8,545 bases of DNA from JBBTIS01 sp038059855. GTDB lineage: Bacteria; Elusimicrobiota; Elusimicrobia; JACQPE01. The number at the start of each line of letters is the position of its first letter. Position 1 is the stretch's first letter. The notes beneath the pieces are model-generated. The model searched no databases, had not been told where the DNA came from, and was given only the letters and a program-made list of their open reading frames with translations. Positions 7,054 to 8,545 of the stretch are shown piece by piece. The position numbers and the translations under genes are program-made. The DNA lies in contig CAYHKQ010000089.1 in NCBI GenBank assembly GCA_964357255.1, forward strand, positions 1 through 8,545. The letters are read 5' to 3'.

Positions 7054-8420
7054 TCCAGGTCTCTTCCCACGGCGTGCTCAAACTCATAGCGCGCGCGAAG
7101 CGCGTCATGCAAAGCGTCAACACGGCCCAGGCGCGCCTGGACATAACGCTCGAACAGACGAATCTTTCCCTCAAGGGAGCGCTCCGTGGCCACGGCCTTT
7201 GGATAAAGCTCCTTCCAAAGTTCCGAACGTTTTTCCTGGCGCTCCCAGGCCGCCAAGGCCGAAACCAAATCAGCGTGGGCTTGACGCACCTCAAGGCTGA
7301 TGGCGTCGTCAATCTCCACCCGGCGCACCTGCCCCTTTCTTTGCTGGGCCCTGCGCTCACGGATGGTATTCCAGCTGTCCCAGGAAAACGGCAGATGCAC
7401 CCGGATCATGCCGGCCCAATTCGCGGTTCTCAATGGAAATCGCGGGTCCAAAAGCTCATACATGCCGGCCAGACTGATGACCGGATTGCGAGAGGCCAAG
7501 GCGATGGCCACCTGGGTCGCGTCCATTTCGCTTTCCAAAGCCTCGGCCTTATACTCCGGCCGGTATTCCCTGGCCCAAGATAGAGTCTGCTCCGGACTGG
7601 GCACGATTTTGACAAGGTTCCCATCCTGCAAATCGCCCACAATGTCTACTTCGCTCGATAAATCCATGCCAATGGCCCGCAAGAGAGCCAGATTGCTTTG
7701 CCCAATGGCCCTGGCTTGAGAACGGCTCGAAAGCGCGTCAAGGCTAGCGCTCAATTCCTCCCAAGCCAGCCTGGCTTGAGCCGATTCGCTCTCGGAAGGA
7801 CGGAACGCGTTCGCTAATGAAGCCATCTCGCCGCTCAAATTCGCCAAACCGCGCATATAAAGCACTCTCTCAAAGCTGGTCCTCACGTCTCTGATAACGC
7901 GCCTGGCTGTTTTATCGCGCATGGTCTGCGCTTTTTCAAGGCCGGCTTTAGCCAAAATAATGGCATTGCTGGTGCGTCCACCGGTGTAAAGGTTCTGCTC
8001 AATGGTGCCGCGCCCCATATAAAGATAGCGAGGATCGCCGGGGGCAAGCAACAGACCGCCAAAACCCTCGGTAAGAATAAAATTTCGCTCGCCGCGAAAA
8101 TCAGCCGCCAGCGCGTCAAAACCAAACTGGGGATAATTCAGATGCCGCGCCATCCGCAAATGCTGTTCCACAATGGAAATTTCCTCCAGTGACGCGAGCA
8201 AAGCGGGGTTGTTAAGCTGGGACAGCCGCACCGCCTCGCTCATATCCAAACGCTTGACGACGGGGGAGAAAGGCTGGGCTCCAAGGGGAGAGGTGAATAA
8301 AGTGAATAGGGTGAATAGGGTGAATAGGGTGAACCCTGATTCCCCTGTTGATTTCGTCATTCCCGCGAAAGCGGGAATCCAGTTCCCTCGATTTTCTCTT
8401 GCCTTATTGACCTTATTCAC
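7050..8420 (-). CDS. TolC-family outer-membrane efflux/secretion protein
   Basis: The 456-residue product resembles outer membrane efflux proteins (OEP/TolC family), which form trimeric exit ducts for RND, ABC or type I secretion pumps. Family-like features in order: MSEAVRLSQLNNPAL (about 60-74), a helix opening each OEP repeat; EQNLYTGGRTSNA (141-153), typical of the first beta-hairpin; RPEYKAEALESEMDATQ (287-303), the start of the second repeat; a strand MIRVHLPFSW (338-347); then EVRQAHADLVSALAAWE (377-393). Long Ala/Leu/Arg-rich helices fit a coiled-coil barrel. The start is GTG at 8420, preceded by GGGGA (8429-8425, 4-nt spacer) and only 12 nt after the mutase stop. This gives an unusual leader: residues 13-22 (NWIPAFAGMT) come from a palindromic repeat, residues 30-43 are FTL repeats forming the signal hydrophobic core, and cleavage is likely near LGA-QP (48/49). 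An ATG at 8360 is an alternative start. No membrane-fusion or inner-membrane pump gene is present, so the transported substrate is unknown. Confidence 0.85.
   Translation of the reverse strand: MNKVNKARENRGNWIPAFAGMTKSTGESGFTLFTLFTLFTLFTSPLGAQPFSPVVKRLDMSEAVRLSQLNNPALLASLEEISIVEQHLRMARHLNYPQFGFDALAADFRGERNFILTEGFGGLLLAPGDPRYLYMGRGTIEQNLYTGGRTSNAIILAKAGLEKAQTMRDKTARRVIRDVRTSFERVLYMRGLANLSGEMASLANAFRPSESESAQARLAWEELSASLDALSSRSQARAIGQSNLALLRAIGMDLSSEVDIVGDLQDGNLVKIVPSPEQTLSWAREYRPEYKAEALESEMDATQVAIALASRNPVISLAGMYELLDPRFPLRTANWAGMIRVHLPFSWDSWNTIRERRAQQRKGQVRRVEIDDAISLEVRQAHADLVSALAAWERQEKRSELWKELYPKAVATERSLEGKIRLFERYVQARLGRVDALHDALRARYEFEHAVGRDLE
8291..8333. repeat. 9-bp tandem repeat array encoding the FTL signal core
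   Basis: The unit gtgaatagg (plus strand) is repeated in register at 8293, 8302, 8311 and 8320, the first copy ending in aaa instead of agg, with a partial fifth copy at 8329. Read on the minus strand within the TolC-family gene it encodes repeated Phe-Thr-Leu, which forms the hydrophobic part of the signal peptide. The unit is a multiple of three, so copy-number change would keep the frame and only lengthen or shorten that core. Confidence 0.9.
8359..8378. repeat. REP-like 20-bp palindrome
   Basis: attcccgcgaaagcgggaat is a near-perfect hairpin: an 8-bp stem (attcccgc/gcgggaat) around a gaaa loop. This resembles widespread intergenic palindromes built on attccc...gggaat (similar in type to the Neisseria dRS3 element). 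On the minus strand it is read in frame by the TolC-family gene and contributes to the peptide NWIPAFAGMT, which I recognise as a common translation product of this repeat class. It starts about 55 nt after the mutase stop, so it could also act as an mRNA-stabilising hairpin or weak terminator; no U-tract follows it. Confidence 0.8.
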
Positions 8421-8424
8421 CTTG
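8402..8424. repeat. Short 9-bp repeat, inverted relative to the 8291-8333 array
   Basis: Two units, ccttattga and ccttattca, plus a partial ccttg lie at the 5' end of the TolC-family gene and encode MNKVNKA on the minus strand. The unit is the reverse complement of the array at 8291-8333: ttattcacct at 8413-8422 pairs perfectly with aggtgaataa at 8291-8300 (10 bp). The two arms flank the palindrome at 8359-8378. Confidence 0.75.
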
Positions 8425-8432
8425 TCCCCGTT

Positions 8433-8545
8433 TCAGTTCGCCGCGCGGTACACGCCGAAGACGTCGCGGAAGGCCGCGGTGATTTCGCCTACGCTGGCGT
8501 AGTCCACCACCGCCTCCAACACCAGGGGCACGACGTTGGTTTTTA
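8433..8545 (-). CDS. Methylmalonyl-CoA mutase large subunit, C-terminal tail (partial)
   Basis: Only the last 36 codons before the TGA stop (8435-8433) are inside the window; the start lies beyond the right edge. The translated tail reads NVVPLVLEAVVDYASVG, then EITAAFRDVFGVYRAAN. This matches the usual C-terminus of the catalytic (alpha/large) subunit of acyl-CoA mutases, of the type N-L-x-P-x-L-E-A-V-x-x-Y-A-x-x-G-E-I-x-x-x-x-R-x-V-F-G-x-Y. That family interconverts (R)-methylmalonyl-CoA and succinyl-CoA with adenosylcobalamin. Because the protein stops here, the cobalamin-binding domain is probably a separate subunit, which is an inference. Isobutyryl-CoA or ethylmalonyl-CoA mutase cannot be excluded from the tail alone. 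The codons are far more GC-rich at position three (33 of 36 by hand count) than those of the next gene. The stop is 12 nt before the proposed GTG start of the TolC-family gene. Confidence 0.8.
   Translation of the reverse strand, partial: KTNVVPLVLEAVVDYASVGEITAAFRDVFGVYRAAN

Noticed and set aside
6692..7300. 202-codon open frame on the plus strand opposite the patatin leader and the end of the TolC-family gene
   Set aside because: It is antisense to two well-supported genes, shows no family motif, and its WPLWRLWPFWP-like stretch is just the translated 9-bp repeat.
7047..7583. 178-codon plus-strand frame
   Set aside because: It lies wholly antisense to the TolC-family coding region; no recognisable domain or ribosome-binding support.
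8359..8378. Intrinsic terminator after the mutase gene
   Set aside because: The hairpin is strong but no T-run follows on the minus strand, and it is inside an open coding frame; a REP-like element fits better.
8291..8424. Possible CRISPR array
   Set aside because: Units are 9 bp, contiguous and partly inverted, with no spacers, so they do not fit CRISPR.

Overview
All recognisable genes in this window lie on the minus strand, so transcription runs from high to low coordinates. They are packed like one long operon: five junctions overlap (four by 4 nt, one by 11 nt) and the other gaps are 5-25 nt. No stretch longer than 300 bases lacks a gene, and I see no tRNA, rRNA, CRISPR array, insertion sequence, convincing promoter or intrinsic terminator. 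The host looks like a Gram-negative (diderm), meso-diaminopimelate-making bacterium of moderately high GC: there is a TolC-family outer-membrane protein, several signal peptides and a DapL-type lysine/DAP route. The DapL route and the short repeats at 5' gene ends would fit an uncultured lineage such as Elusimicrobiota or Omnitrophota, but that placement is a low-confidence guess.

Layout in transcription order. (1) 8545-8433: the C-terminal tail of a methylmalonyl-CoA mutase large subunit, cut by the window edge. (2) 8420-5120: an envelope block of three co-translated genes, namely a TolC-family outer-membrane protein, a secreted patatin-like phospholipase and a small TPR protein with a signal peptide or anchor. 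(3) 5102-1477: dapF-dapA-dapB-dapL, a set covering every step from aspartate semialdehyde to meso-DAP by the LL-DAP aminotransferase route. (4) 1460-212: folK followed by a PanB-like gene, nominally folate and pantothenate synthesis. (5) 206-1: the start of a membrane-anchored protein, probably an alpha/beta hydrolase, interrupted by an in-frame TAG.

Two things stand out. First, the three exported proteins each have a signal-peptide region built from short tandem repeats (8 or 9 bp unit) that recur in inverted orientation: one orientation encodes the polar or basic N-terminal segment and the reverse complement encodes the hydrophobic core. In the TolC-family gene a REP-like 20-bp palindrome sits in frame between the two arms. 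Second, the PanB homologue keeps the fold-level motifs but has lost two of the three acidic metal ligands and the conserved active-site lysine, so it may not be a working ketopantoate hydroxymethyltransferase. The mutase tail also differs sharply in third-position GC from the gene that follows it.
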